From Chloroflexota bacterium (GTDB taxonomy: Bacteria; Chloroflexota; Anaerolineae; UBA1429): 7,818 nucleotides of DNA. This document shows, one piece after another, positions 1 through 6,539 of the stretch (position 1 is the stretch's first letter; each line of letters begins with the position of its first letter). Under the pieces are notes generated by a model. It worked only from the letters and a program-made list of their open reading frames with translations, did no database searches and was not told the DNA's origin. The position numbers were made by a program, and so were the translations under genes. The stretch lies in assembly GCA_014360745.1 (NCBI GenBank), contig JACIWY010000162.1, positions 1 through 7,818 on the forward strand. Direction: 5' to 3'.

Positions 1-108
1 AAGGGCGTAAAAACGTTTTTCGAAGCGCCTTTCCAAAGGGCACCGATGTGACAACGCCGGCGCTCTGCGCCGGCGTCGAACGAGACCAAAAAGAGGAAAG
101 ACGCCCTT
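1..108. repeat. Nested inverted repeats in the post-operon spacer
   Basis: Outside the 54-76 hairpin are further inverted repeats that nest around it: AAGGGCGT at 1-8 with ACGCCCTT at 101-108, and CTTTCC at 29-34 with GGAAAG at 95-100. A perfect 12-bp palindrome, AAAAACGTTTTT, occupies 9-20. No open reading frame with a credible start is present. The nesting could be an extended intergenic structure or a fragment of an interspersed palindromic repeat, but arms of 6-8 bp can also arise by chance. The left window edge cuts the region, so its full extent is unknown. Confidence 0.3.
54..76 (-). terminator. GC-rich hairpin downstream of ilvE, candidate operon terminator
   Basis: A perfect 10-bp inverted repeat (54-63 with 67-76, loop of 3 nt) lies about 60 nt past the ilvE stop codon, where the end of the operon is expected. 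The stem is almost entirely G/C. On the minus-strand transcript it is followed by UUGUCACAUC and not by a clean U-run, so it is at best a weak intrinsic terminator. It may instead protect the 3' end of the message or assist Rho-dependent termination. The hairpin is seen directly; its role is inferred from position. Confidence 0.45.
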
Positions 109-138
109 TGTTCCCAGACATATCTCCCGGCGGGGCCT

Positions 139-1068
139 TCAGTCGGGCTGCACAGGTGTCAACCAACGATAGCGATCTTGCACCTTGCCCGAGACGATCT
201 TGAAAAATTCGTTCTGCAACTTGGTAGTGATAGGGCCACGACGGCCGGGGCCGATGACGATATGATCCACCGAACGGATCGGCGTCACCTCGGCGGCGGT
301 GCCGGTAAAGAATAACTCGTCGGCCACATAGAGCAATTCGCGGGGGATGAGCTGTTGGCGCACCTCGTAGCCCAGGTCTCGCGCCAGGGTGATGACGCAG
401 TTGCGCGTGATGCCCGGCAACACCGATGCCGAAACCGGCGGTGTGTATAGAACGCCATCCAACACGACAAAGATGTTTTCGCCGCTGCCCTCGCTGACAT
501 AGCCGGCGATGTCCAAGGCGATCCCCTCGGCGTAACCGTGTTCGGCCGCCTCCATGCGGATCAACTGTGAGTTGGTATAATGGCCGCCCACTTTGGCCAT
601 GGCTGGCGTGGTATCGGGGGCCATTCGCCGCCACGACGAAACGCCCACATCCACGCCCCGTTCCAACGCCTCGGGGCCGAGATAAGCGCCCCATTCCCAA
701 ACGGCGATGACGACGTTGACTGGGCAGGTGCGCGGTTCTACGCCGAGTTGCTCATACCCGCGAAAGATGAGCGGCCGAATGTAGCAAGAACGCAGGCCGT
801 TCTTGCGAATTGTGTCCAAGATCGCTTGCGAGATCTGATCTGGTGTATAGGGCACATCGATGCGATAGATCTTGCACGAGTTATACATGCGCCTAATGTG
901 CTGGGGCAAGCAAAAGACGGCCGGGCCGCTTTCCGTCGCATAGCAGCGGATGCCCTCGAATACGCTGGAGCCGTAATGTAACGCGTGCGAAAGGACGTGT
1001 ACCTTGGCTTCGTCCCAGGGCACAAACTCGCCATCAAACCAGATAAACTCGGATTTGTTCATTGGCAT
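139..1068 (-). CDS. ilvE: Branched-chain amino acid aminotransferase
   Basis: This 309-aa protein is a fold-type IV PLP aminotransferase that interconverts the 2-keto acids of leucine, isoleucine and valine with the amino acids, using glutamate as donor, in the cytoplasm. The family pattern is complete: EGIR at 38-41, SSWRR at 144-148, the PLP lysine K159 within AMAKVGGHY, SEGSGENIF at 192-200 with E193, LPGITR at 217-222, and TGTAAEVTPIRSV near 255-267. K159 and E193 fall at the same residue numbers as I recall for E. coli IlvE, and the length matches that protein. The ATG at 1068 is preceded by AAGGAGGAG (1076-1084), with 9 nt between AGGAGG and the start, and is preferred over the ATG two codons later. 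It is the last gene of the cluster, 103 bp after leuB. D-amino-acid transaminase and aminodeoxychorismate lyase belong to the same fold but fit these motifs less well. Confidence 0.96.
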   Translation of the reverse strand: MPMNKSEFIWFDGEFVPWDEAKVHVLSHALHYGSSVFEGIRCYATESGPAVFCLPQHIRRMYNSCKIYRIDVPYTPDQISQAILDTIRKNGLRSCYIRPLIFRGYEQLGVEPRTCPVNVVIAVWEWGAYLGPEALERGVDVGVSSWRRMAPDTTPAMAKVGGHYTNSQLIRMEAAEHGYAEGIALDIAGYVSEGSGENIFVVLDGVLYTPPVSASVLPGITRNCVITLARDLGYEVRQQLIPRELLYVADELFFTGTAAEVTPIRSVDHIVIGPGRRGPITTKLQNEFFKIVSGKVQDRYRWLTPVQPD

Positions 1069-1115
1069 GGTGATGCTCCTCCTTTTCTGAACAACCTGAT
1101 CCCGTCTCGATCGTC

Positions 1116-1145
1116 AAAACGCGGAGCTTCGGCCCGGATTCCGCG
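1116..1145 (-). terminator. Small hairpin plus UUUU in the leuB-ilvE spacer
   Basis: On the transcript strand CGCGGA (1145-1140) and UCCGCG (1125-1120) form a 6-bp stem with a 14-nt loop, followed at once by UUUU (1119-1116). This is the shape of a weak intrinsic terminator or attenuator and would lower ilvE expression relative to the genes upstream. The stem is short and the loop large, so it could also be chance in GC-rich DNA. The remainder of the 103-bp spacer shows only the ilvE ribosome-binding site. Confidence 0.3.
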
Positions 1146-1171
1146 AGCGAGAGCACTCACCGGCGCGTGCG

Positions 1172-2245
1172 TCATCGCCCGGCAACGAGGGCCTGAACGA
1201 TAGCATCCCCCATGGCGCGGGTGCCGATCACCTGCGACCCGGGTTCGGCAATATCATACGTGCGCAGCCCTTGGCTCAATACCTGCTCGACCGCCGCCTC
1301 GATAGCCCGCGCCTCTTCCTCCAGCCCAAGGGAATAGTGCAGCAACATGGCGGCGCTCAAAATGGTGGCGATAGGGTTGGCGTCATCCTTGCCGGCGTGG
1401 CTAGGCGCCGAGCCGTGGATCGGCTCATACATGCCAAAAGTGCCCTCTGCCAGGGAGGCGGAGGGGAGCATGCCCATCGAACCGGCCAGCATCGAAGCCT
1501 CGTCGGTCAGGATATCGCCGAACATGTTGCCCATCACCAACACGTCAAAGCTGGTGGGGCGGCGGATGAGATACATCGCGCAGGCGTCTACCAATAGGAC
1601 GTTGAACTCGACATCGGGGTAGTCTTGGGCTACCCGCGTCGCCGTTTCGCGCCACAAGCGCGAAGATTCGAGCACGTTCGCTTTGTCCACCGAGGTGACC
1701 TGCTTGCGGCGCTTGCGGGCCAACTCGAAGGCCAGGCGCACCACCCGCTCGACCTCGGCTTCCGTGTAGATCATGGTGTCGTAGGCGGTCTTGCCGCCGT
1801 CTCTGCGGCCACGCTCGCCAAAATAGATGCCTCCGGTGAGCTCGCGCACCACCAGCAGATCGGTGCCTCGCAGAGCCTCCGGTTTGATATTGGAGGTATT
1901 GAGCAACGCGGGGATCAACTTGACCGGCCGCAGATTGGCAAAGAGCCCCAGCCCTTTGCGCAGGCCCAACAATCCCTGCTCAGGCCGCACCTTGGCTTTG
2001 GGGTCATCCCATTTGGGCCCGCCTACCGCCCCCAGCAGCACGGCGTCGGAGGCTCGGCACAGATCGAGCGTCTCCTGCGGAAGGGGATCGCCCGTTTGGT
2101 CGATGGCGATGCCGCCGATGAGCGCCTCCTCAAAGAGAAAATCGTGGCCCCACACCTGGGCGACGGCCCGCAACACCTTGAGCGCCTCGGCAATCACATC
2201 CGCACCGATGCCGTCGCCGGGCAGTACCGCGATTTTGGCTTGCAT
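1172..2245 (-). CDS. leuB: 3-isopropylmalate dehydrogenase
   Basis: This 357-aa enzyme oxidises (2R,3S)-3-isopropylmalate with NAD+ to 2-isopropyl-3-oxosuccinate, which loses CO2 to give 2-ketoisocaproate. It belongs to the beta-decarboxylating dehydrogenase family and has the usual length. The N terminus reads IAVLPGDGIG. Substrate-binding residues are in LRKGLGLFANLRP (95-107, R96 and R106) and VVRELTGGIYFGE (R134, Y141). DKANVL (187-192) gives K188, and metal ligands are D220 (VDACAMYL) and D244/D248 in GNMFGDILTDEAS. The NAD site is EPIHGSAP (274-281). The LRKGLGLFANLRP motif separates LeuB from isocitrate and tartrate dehydrogenases. The ATG at 2245 follows AAGGAG (2254-2259) at 8 nt. 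The gene lies 72 bp after pheA and 103 bp before ilvE, completing the leucine pathway started by leuA and leuCD. Confidence 0.97.
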   Translation of the reverse strand: MQAKIAVLPGDGIGADVIAEALKVLRAVAQVWGHDFLFEEALIGGIAIDQTGDPLPQETLDLCRASDAVLLGAVGGPKWDDPKAKVRPEQGLLGLRKGLGLFANLRPVKLIPALLNTSNIKPEALRGTDLLVVRELTGGIYFGERGRRDGGKTAYDTMIYTEAEVERVVRLAFELARKRRKQVTSVDKANVLESSRLWRETATRVAQDYPDVEFNVLLVDACAMYLIRRPTSFDVLVMGNMFGDILTDEASMLAGSMGMLPSASLAEGTFGMYEPIHGSAPSHAGKDDANPIATILSAAMLLHYSLGLEEEARAIEAAVEQVLSQGLRTYDIAEPGSQVIGTRAMGDAIVQALVAGR

Positions 2246-2305
2246 GCTCTATGCTCCTTCAATATTTTGAGTGATCAACTGTGCTTTGTAATTTAGGGTC
2301 TATAT

Positions 2306-2331
2306 CCCCCAAAACCCCTATCCCTCGACCC
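2306..2331 (-). other. G-quadruplex motif over the pheA stop codon
   Basis: On the coding (transcript) strand four guanine runs lie in 26 nt: GGG (2331-2329), GGG (2324-2322), GGGG (2318-2315) and GGGGG (2310-2306), with loops UCGA, AUA and UUUU. This meets the standard G3+N1-7 rule for an intramolecular quadruplex. The pheA stop codon TAG (2320-2318) supplies part of the second loop and the first G of the third run. Because the runs are on the sense strand, the structure could form in the mRNA as well as in DNA. The motif is directly visible; folding and function are inferred. Confidence 0.55.
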
Positions 2332-3166
2332 AAGCCGCCTTGGCTCGGGGGTAAGAACCGAACACGCGCACAAAGGTGGCCATCTCTTTCAGGTGCTCGA
2401 TGGCCCGTCGGCAGCGTTCCTCGGACATGCTGCCGGCGAAATCGAGATAAAAAACATACTCCCAAGGCACGCCGCGTAGAGGGCGTGACTCGATCTTGGT
2501 CAAGTCGATATTGCGCAAGGCAAAAGCGCTCAAGCAGCGAAAGAGCAGTCCTGGCTCGTTCTGGCCGGCGAAGGCCAGCGAGGTCTTGGCCTCTCCTTCG
2601 GGCGTCACCGACTCGCGGCTCAAGGCGATGAAACGGGTATAATTGGCCGTTTCATCCTCCATCTCGCGTTTGAGGATAGCCATGCCGTAAATCTCGGCCG
2701 CCCGCTCGCTGGCGATAGCCGCAGCATCGAGCAGCCCTTGTTCCTTGATCAATTTGACGCTGCCGGCCGTGTCTAGGGCGGCCACCACCTCGATGCCTGG
2801 CCCGAGTTGACGCAAGGATTCCTCGCACTGGGCCAAGGCCGCGGGATGGGAATAGACCCGCCGTATATCCGCCAGCGTTACCCCCGGGTGGGCGATCAGA
2901 CAATGAGAGATGCGCAGGTTGTGTTCGGCGACGATATAGAGATCGTGCTGAAGCAACAAATCATAATTGCGGTGAATGCTGCCGGCCAGCGAGTTCTCGA
3001 CGGGGATCACGCCTCGATCGCAGCGCCCTTCCTCGACACAGGCGAATACCTCATCGAAGGTGGCACAAGGCATCAGCTCGATCGCCGGGCCAAAGAGATC
3101 GAGCGCAGCTTGCTCGCTGTAGGCGCCTCGTTCCCCCTGAAAAGCCACCTTTAGCCCCTTACCCAT
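2318..3166 (-). CDS. pheA: Prephenate dehydratase with ACT domain
   Basis: This 282-aa cytoplasmic enzyme decarboxylates and dehydrates prephenate to phenylpyruvate, the committed step to phenylalanine. The catalytic domain spans roughly 1-185: it starts VAFQGERGAYSEQAA, carries IPVENSLAGSI (54-64) and ends with the diagnostic NYTRF (175-179). An ACT domain follows at about 195-270, containing ESRP (226-229), the phenylalanine-binding motif, so feedback inhibition by phenylalanine is expected. There is no chorismate mutase domain, and the length is normal for the monofunctional type. The catalytic family ends around GSYPRA; the last residues KAAWVEG are encoded in G-rich DNA that runs into a quadruplex motif. 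The ATG at 3166 lies 3 nt after the leuD stop, so translation of the two genes is probably coupled. Finding an aromatic gene within a leucine cluster is not typical of model bacteria. Confidence 0.96.
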   Translation of the reverse strand: MGKGLKVAFQGERGAYSEQAALDLFGPAIELMPCATFDEVFACVEEGRCDRGVIPVENSLAGSIHRNYDLLLQHDLYIVAEHNLRISHCLIAHPGVTLADIRRVYSHPAALAQCEESLRQLGPGIEVVAALDTAGSVKLIKEQGLLDAAAIASERAAEIYGMAILKREMEDETANYTRFIALSRESVTPEGEAKTSLAFAGQNEPGLLFRCLSAFALRNIDLTKIESRPLRGVPWEYVFYLDFAGSMSEERCRRAIEHLKEMATFVRVFGSYPRAKAAWVEG

Positions 3167-3169
3167 GTT

Positions 3170-3676
3170 TTACCTCTGGGCCTCTGCGTGAAGCTGGCGG
3201 CGCGTGTACTCGATTAATCCGCCCGCTTCGATGATCGCCAACATAAAAGGCGGGTAAGGGGTGGCCCGATATTCCTTGCCCGTGTCCAGATTGCGGATGA
3301 GCCCTTGTGAGAGGTCGATCTCTAACGTTTGGCCATGCTTCGTCTCTCGCGCCGCGTCGGCGCATTCGAGGATGGGCAAGCCGATGTTGATGGCGTTGCG
3401 ATAAAAGATGCGCGCAAAGGTCTCGGCGATCACGCAACGAATTCCAGACGCCTTGATGGCCACCGGCGCATGTTCGCGCGAGGAACCGCAGCCAAAATTC
3501 TTGCCGGCCACGATAATGTCCCCCGGCTTGACTTTTTGGACAAAAGAAGGGTCCAGATCCTCCATACAATGCGCCGCCAGCCCGGCGTCATCGCTAATAT
3601 TCAGATAGCGGGCAGGGATGATGGCGTCGGTGTCGACATTGTCGCCATATTTCCAGACTTGGCCTCGAATGGTCAC
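3170..3676 (-). CDS. leuD: 3-isopropylmalate dehydratase small subunit
   Basis: LeuD is the swivel-domain subunit that pairs with LeuC to isomerise 2-isopropylmalate to 3-isopropylmalate. At 168 aa it is the short form found with archaeal-type LeuC, not the roughly 200-aa enterobacterial form. It opens with GQVWKYGDNVDTDAIIPARYL (5-25, including the DNVDTD signature) and has GCGSSREHAP at 62-71, the conserved substrate-contact loop. IAETFARIFYRNAINIGLP follows. The start is GTG at 3676, supported by AGGAG (3684-3688) 7 nt upstream; no in-frame ATG fits the family N terminus better. Its partner leuC is separated from it by thrC, an unusual arrangement for two subunits of one enzyme. The downstream gene pheA begins 3 nt after its stop. 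Homoaconitase small subunits are similar, but leuA, leuC and leuB nearby settle the assignment. Confidence 0.95.
   Translation of the reverse strand: MTIRGQVWKYGDNVDTDAIIPARYLNISDDAGLAAHCMEDLDPSFVQKVKPGDIIVAGKNFGCGSSREHAPVAIKASGIRCVIAETFARIFYRNAINIGLPILECADAARETKHGQTLEIDLSQGLIRNLDTGKEYRATPYPPFMLAIIEAGGLIEYTRRQLHAEAQR
3172..3176 (-). promoter_or_regulatory. pheA ribosome-binding site overlapping the leuD stop
   Basis: GAGGT on the transcript strand lies 5 nt before the pheA ATG (3166). Its last base is the first base of the leuD TAA stop codon (3172-3170). A ribosome finishing leuD would uncover or occupy this site, which supports translational coupling of leuD and pheA and confirms the chosen pheA start. 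Confidence 0.7.
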
Positions 3677-3791
3677 GAAATCTCTCCTTTTGCATATCTT
3701 GGGCCGTCGGGCGTGGCCGAGCTGCGCGCTCGAACAAACGCAAGTATCCCGTCGACGAGGACCGCCGCCCGCCTCGGGAGCATTTTTTCAG

Positions 3792-5162
3792 CTAGCCGAC
3801 GCGGGCCGAAGCGGCTTCTCGTTCCTCCAAGCGACGCAAGATGACATCGCGCACCACATGCACGTCGGGCGGCAGCTCGATGGGGGGATTGCGATGTAGC
3901 GCCTTGACCCCTTCCAGGGTGCCTTCGTGGTAGCCGATTTTGAAGTTGGTGAATTTGAGCCCGTGGGCCGTCGAAATGACGATCACCCGCTCGTGGGAAC
4001 GAATGACCCCCCGCCTCACAAGCTTAAAGAGCACGGCGAGGGCCACCCCCGTATGCGGGCAGGCGTACATGCCGGTGAGATCGGCCAAGGCGGCCGCATT
4101 GGCTAGCTCATCTTCCGAAGCCTGGTCGACGATGCCGTCAAACGCTTGTAAGACCTTGACGGCCTTTTCATAACTTACAGGATTGCCGATCTGGATGGCG
4201 CTGGCCAACGTCTTTTTGGCCTTGATGGGCACCAGGCTGCGAAAGCCGGACAGATAACTCAAGTAGAAGGGATTGGCTTGGGCGGATTGCGCAGCCACCA
4301 ACCGCGGCAATCGATCGATGAGCCCCAGCTCCTTCATCAATAACAACCCTTTGCCCAAGGCCGAGATGTTGCCCAAGTTGCCCACAGGGATGATGATCCA
4401 ATCGGGCACTTCCCAATCGAACTGCTGCACGATTTCGATGCCCACCGTTTTTTGTCCCTCGATGCGCAGCGAGTTCATCGAATTGGCCAGATAGATGCTC
4501 TTGTCTTGAGTGATCTCTTTGACGATGGCCATGCAACCGTCGAAATCGGTGTCTAGGGAAAGCACCATAGCCCCGTTGGCGATGGGTTGAATCAACTGTG
4601 CCGCCGAGACCTTGTCTCGCGGCAAGAAAACGATGGCCTGGATGCCGGCTGCCGCGCAATAAGCCGCCAGGGCCGCCGAAGTATCGCCAGTGGAGGCACA
4701 GGCGGCGGCGCGCACGGTCGAGCCGTCGGCCATCATCTGTTTGACCACGCTGACCAACACAGTCATGCCCAGGTCTTTGAAAGAGCCGGTGTGGCTGTTG
4801 CCACACAGCTTGACCCACAGATCTTCCACGCCGATCTGTTGTCCCAGTCGTTGGGCCCAAAAGAGGTTAGTGTGTCCCTCGTACATGGAGACGATATTCT
4901 CATTGCGCAGGTTGGGCAACACCCACTCTTTTTTGCCCCATACCCCGCTGCCGTAGGGCCATTCATTGGTGCGCACGCGACGATCCAATACCCGTTTCCA
5001 CTCTTCGGGAGAGACCTGCTTCAGCGCCTCGATGTCATGACGGACCTCCAACAGCCCCCCACAAGTAGGACAGTGATAGATCACGTCAAAGACGGAATAG
5101 CGCCCCTCGCAGCCGCGCACGCATTGAAACCAGGCATTGGCCTTGACGTCAACCGGTGGCAT
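3792..5162 (-). CDS. thrC: Threonine synthase with N-terminal zinc ribbon
   Basis: This 456-aa PLP enzyme of fold type II converts O-phosphohomoserine to threonine and phosphate. The N terminus has four cysteines, C14-x3-C18 and C31-x2-C34 (CPTCGG), forming a probable zinc ribbon seen in one class of bacterial and archaeal threonine synthases. The PLP lysine is K129 in HTGSFKDLGM. ASTGDTSAA (157-165), PVGNLGN (259-265, phosphate loop), CPHTGVA (368-374) and STAHGLKF (397-404) complete the family pattern. The fosfomycin-like 'CPHTGVA' and 'TAHGLKF' signatures separate it from threonine deaminase and cysteine synthase. The ATG at 5162 follows AGGAA (5171-5175) at 8 nt. It lies between leuC and leuD, 65 and 115 bp away respectively. 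Threonine is the precursor of isoleucine, so its link to IlvE is metabolically sensible. No thrA or thrB is visible. Confidence 0.95.
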   Translation of the reverse strand: MPPVDVKANAWFQCVRGCEGRYSVFDVIYHCPTCGGLLEVRHDIEALKQVSPEEWKRVLDRRVRTNEWPYGSGVWGKKEWVLPNLRNENIVSMYEGHTNLFWAQRLGQQIGVEDLWVKLCGNSHTGSFKDLGMTVLVSVVKQMMADGSTVRAAACASTGDTSAALAAYCAAAGIQAIVFLPRDKVSAAQLIQPIANGAMVLSLDTDFDGCMAIVKEITQDKSIYLANSMNSLRIEGQKTVGIEIVQQFDWEVPDWIIIPVGNLGNISALGKGLLLMKELGLIDRLPRLVAAQSAQANPFYLSYLSGFRSLVPIKAKKTLASAIQIGNPVSYEKAVKVLQAFDGIVDQASEDELANAAALADLTGMYACPHTGVALAVLFKLVRRGVIRSHERVIVISTAHGLKFTNFKIGYHEGTLEGVKALHRNPPIELPPDVHVVRDVILRRLEEREAASARVG

Positions 5163-5189
5163 AGACTTTCTTCCTATTGCCCATTTGGT

Positions 5190-5205
5190 GCCCCTTTTGG
5201 GGGGC
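5190..5205 (-). other. Short GC hairpin in the thrC leader
   Basis: The 65-bp leuC-thrC spacer contains GCCCC (5205-5201 on the transcript strand) and GGGGC (5194-5190), a 5-bp stem with loop CCAAAA. It ends 14 nt before the thrC ribosome-binding site AGGAA (5175-5171). No U-run follows, so it is not a standard terminator. It may influence ribosome access or mRNA processing, or have no function. Confidence 0.25.
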
Positions 5206-5227
5206 CGTCACACATCCGCTCCTCTTG

Positions 5228-6499
5228 TCACAGGCCCAACTGCTGCGGGCCGGCGATGATGCCCAATACGGCGCTAGCCGCGGCCACCGCCGGGCCGGCC
5301 AGGTAGACCTCGCTCTCTACGTGCCCCATGCGCCCGACAAAGTTGCGGTTCGTGGTCGAGACGCAACGCTCCCCGGCCGCCAGCACGCCCATGTAGCCGC
5401 CCAAACATGGCCCGCAGGTAGGGGTGCTCACCACGGCGCCTGCCTCCACCAACGCCTCGACCAGTCCCTCGCGGACGGCGCGCAAATAAATCTCTTGCGT
5501 GCCGGGGATGACGATGCAACGCACATCGGGATGCACCTGGCGGCCACGCAAGATCTCGGTGGCCACCACCAGGTCTTCCCAACGGCCATTGGTGCAGGAA
5601 CCGATGACCACCTGGTCGATCTTGATCTCGCCCACCTGGTTAATGGGCCGGGTGTTGCTGGGCAGATGCGGGAAGGCCACCTGGAGATCGAGATCGCTCA
5701 CGTCGATCTCGAAGGTCTGGGCGTATTCGGCATCCGGATCCGAGGCGTACACCGTGTAGGGCCGTGTGGCCCGAGGCCGCACATAAGCCTCCGTCTTGTC
5801 GTCGAACGGAAAGATGCCAGCCTTGGCGCCGGCCTCGATGGCCATGTTGGCCATGGTAAAGCGCCCGGCCATCGAGAGGGCGCTCACCGTCGGGCCGGTG
5901 AACTCCATGGCGCAGTAGCGCGCCCCGTCCACGCCGATCAAGCCGATGGTATGGAGGATCAAGTCTTTGCCGCCGACCCAGGGCCGGAGCTCGCCGGAAT
6001 AGACGAAGCGCATCGTCTCGGGCACGCGCATCCAGATGCGCCCCGTGGCCATGGCCACGGCAATATCGGTAGAGCCCATGCCGGTGGCAAAAGCGCCCAC
6101 CGCGCCATAGGTGCAGGTGTGCGAGTCGGCGCCCACGACGACGTCGCCCGGCAACACCAACCCCTGCTCCGGCAACAGGGCATGCTCGATGCCCATGCGG
6201 CCCACCTCAAAGTAATTGGCCACATGATACGCCTTGGCAAACTCGCGCATGTATTTGCACTGCTCTGCCGATTTGATGTCTTTATTGGGGGCAAAATGAT
6301 CCGGCACCAACGTGATGCGCTGAGGATCAAAGACCTTATCGACGCCCAACTTTTCAAACTCGCGGATGGCCAGGGGGGCGGTGATATCGTTAGCCAACAC
6401 CATGTCGACGTTGACATCGATGAGCTCACCCACCTCGGCCTGCTCACGGCCGCAATGGGCGGCCAAGATCTTCTGGGACATGGTTTGCGGGATGCTCAA
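5228..6499 (-). CDS. leuC: 3-isopropylmalate dehydratase large subunit
   Basis: LeuC is the [4Fe-4S] catalytic subunit of isopropylmalate isomerase (aconitase superfamily) and works with LeuD. From the TTG at 6499 the product is 423 aa, the size of the archaeal-type subunit. It starts SIPQTMSQKILAAH and carries DVNVDMVLANDITAP, GADSHTCTYGA, and the cluster-ligating cysteines C302 (GSCTNGR), C362 and C365 (CGPCLGG). The reading frame stays open upstream to an ATG at 6553, and an internal ATG occurs at 6481. TTG is preferred because AGGAG (6506-6510) lies 6 nt ahead of it; from the same site the 6481 ATG is 24 nt away, and the 6553 ATG has no such site and would add a non-family MLFCPPSE segment. 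It follows leuA after 112 bp and precedes thrC by 65 bp. Confidence 0.95.
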   Translation of the reverse strand: MSIPQTMSQKILAAHCGREQAEVGELIDVNVDMVLANDITAPLAIREFEKLGVDKVFDPQRITLVPDHFAPNKDIKSAEQCKYMREFAKAYHVANYFEVGRMGIEHALLPEQGLVLPGDVVVGADSHTCTYGAVGAFATGMGSTDIAVAMATGRIWMRVPETMRFVYSGELRPWVGGKDLILHTIGLIGVDGARYCAMEFTGPTVSALSMAGRFTMANMAIEAGAKAGIFPFDDKTEAYVRPRATRPYTVYASDPDAEYAQTFEIDVSDLDLQVAFPHLPSNTRPINQVGEIKIDQVVIGSCTNGRWEDLVVATEILRGRQVHPDVRCIVIPGTQEIYLRAVREGLVEALVEAGAVVSTPTCGPCLGGYMGVLAAGERCVSTTNRNFVGRMGHVESEVYLAGPAVAAASAVLGIIAGPQQLGL

Positions 6500-6505
6500 A
6501 AGAAT

Positions 6506-6510
6506 CTCCT
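6506..6510 (-). promoter_or_regulatory. leuC ribosome-binding site that decides a TTG start
   Basis: AGGAG, inside the longer purine tract AAGGAAGGAG, sits 6 nt before TTG at 6499-6497. The spacing is ideal for this TTG and too long (24 nt) for the ATG at 6481, so it is the main evidence for a 423-aa LeuC. If the 6481 ATG were used instead, the protein would lose only MSIPQT and keep every motif. Confidence 0.6.
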
Positions 6511-6539
6511 TCCTTGTCTTGGTTGTCGCCTCCGATGGC

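Noticed and set aside
576..581. A second plus-strand TATAAT inside ilvE
   Set aside because: There is no -35 element at the proper distance and no plus-strand gene for it to serve; it lies in the codons around GGHYTNSQ.
1625..2296. A 223-codon plus-strand open frame antisense to leuB
   Set aside because: Its composition is that of a shadow frame and it has no family motif; leuB accounts for the region fully.
2638..2643. TATAAT on the plus strand, resembling a -10 box
   Set aside because: It is produced by the codons for the conserved NYTRF motif of PheA, and no plus-strand gene lies downstream.
3701..3780. tRNA-like look of the plus strand in the thrC-leuD spacer (GTGGCCGAG, then short stems)
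   Set aside because: There is no T-arm GGTTCGAATCC equivalent, no acceptor-stem pairing and no clear anticodon arm; only a 5-bp stem at 3718-3732 is real.
3783..3788. T6 run on the plus strand after a small GC stem, resembling a terminator
   Set aside because: It would act only on a plus-strand transcript, and no plus-strand gene is present; on the coding strand it reads as A6 just after the thrC stop.
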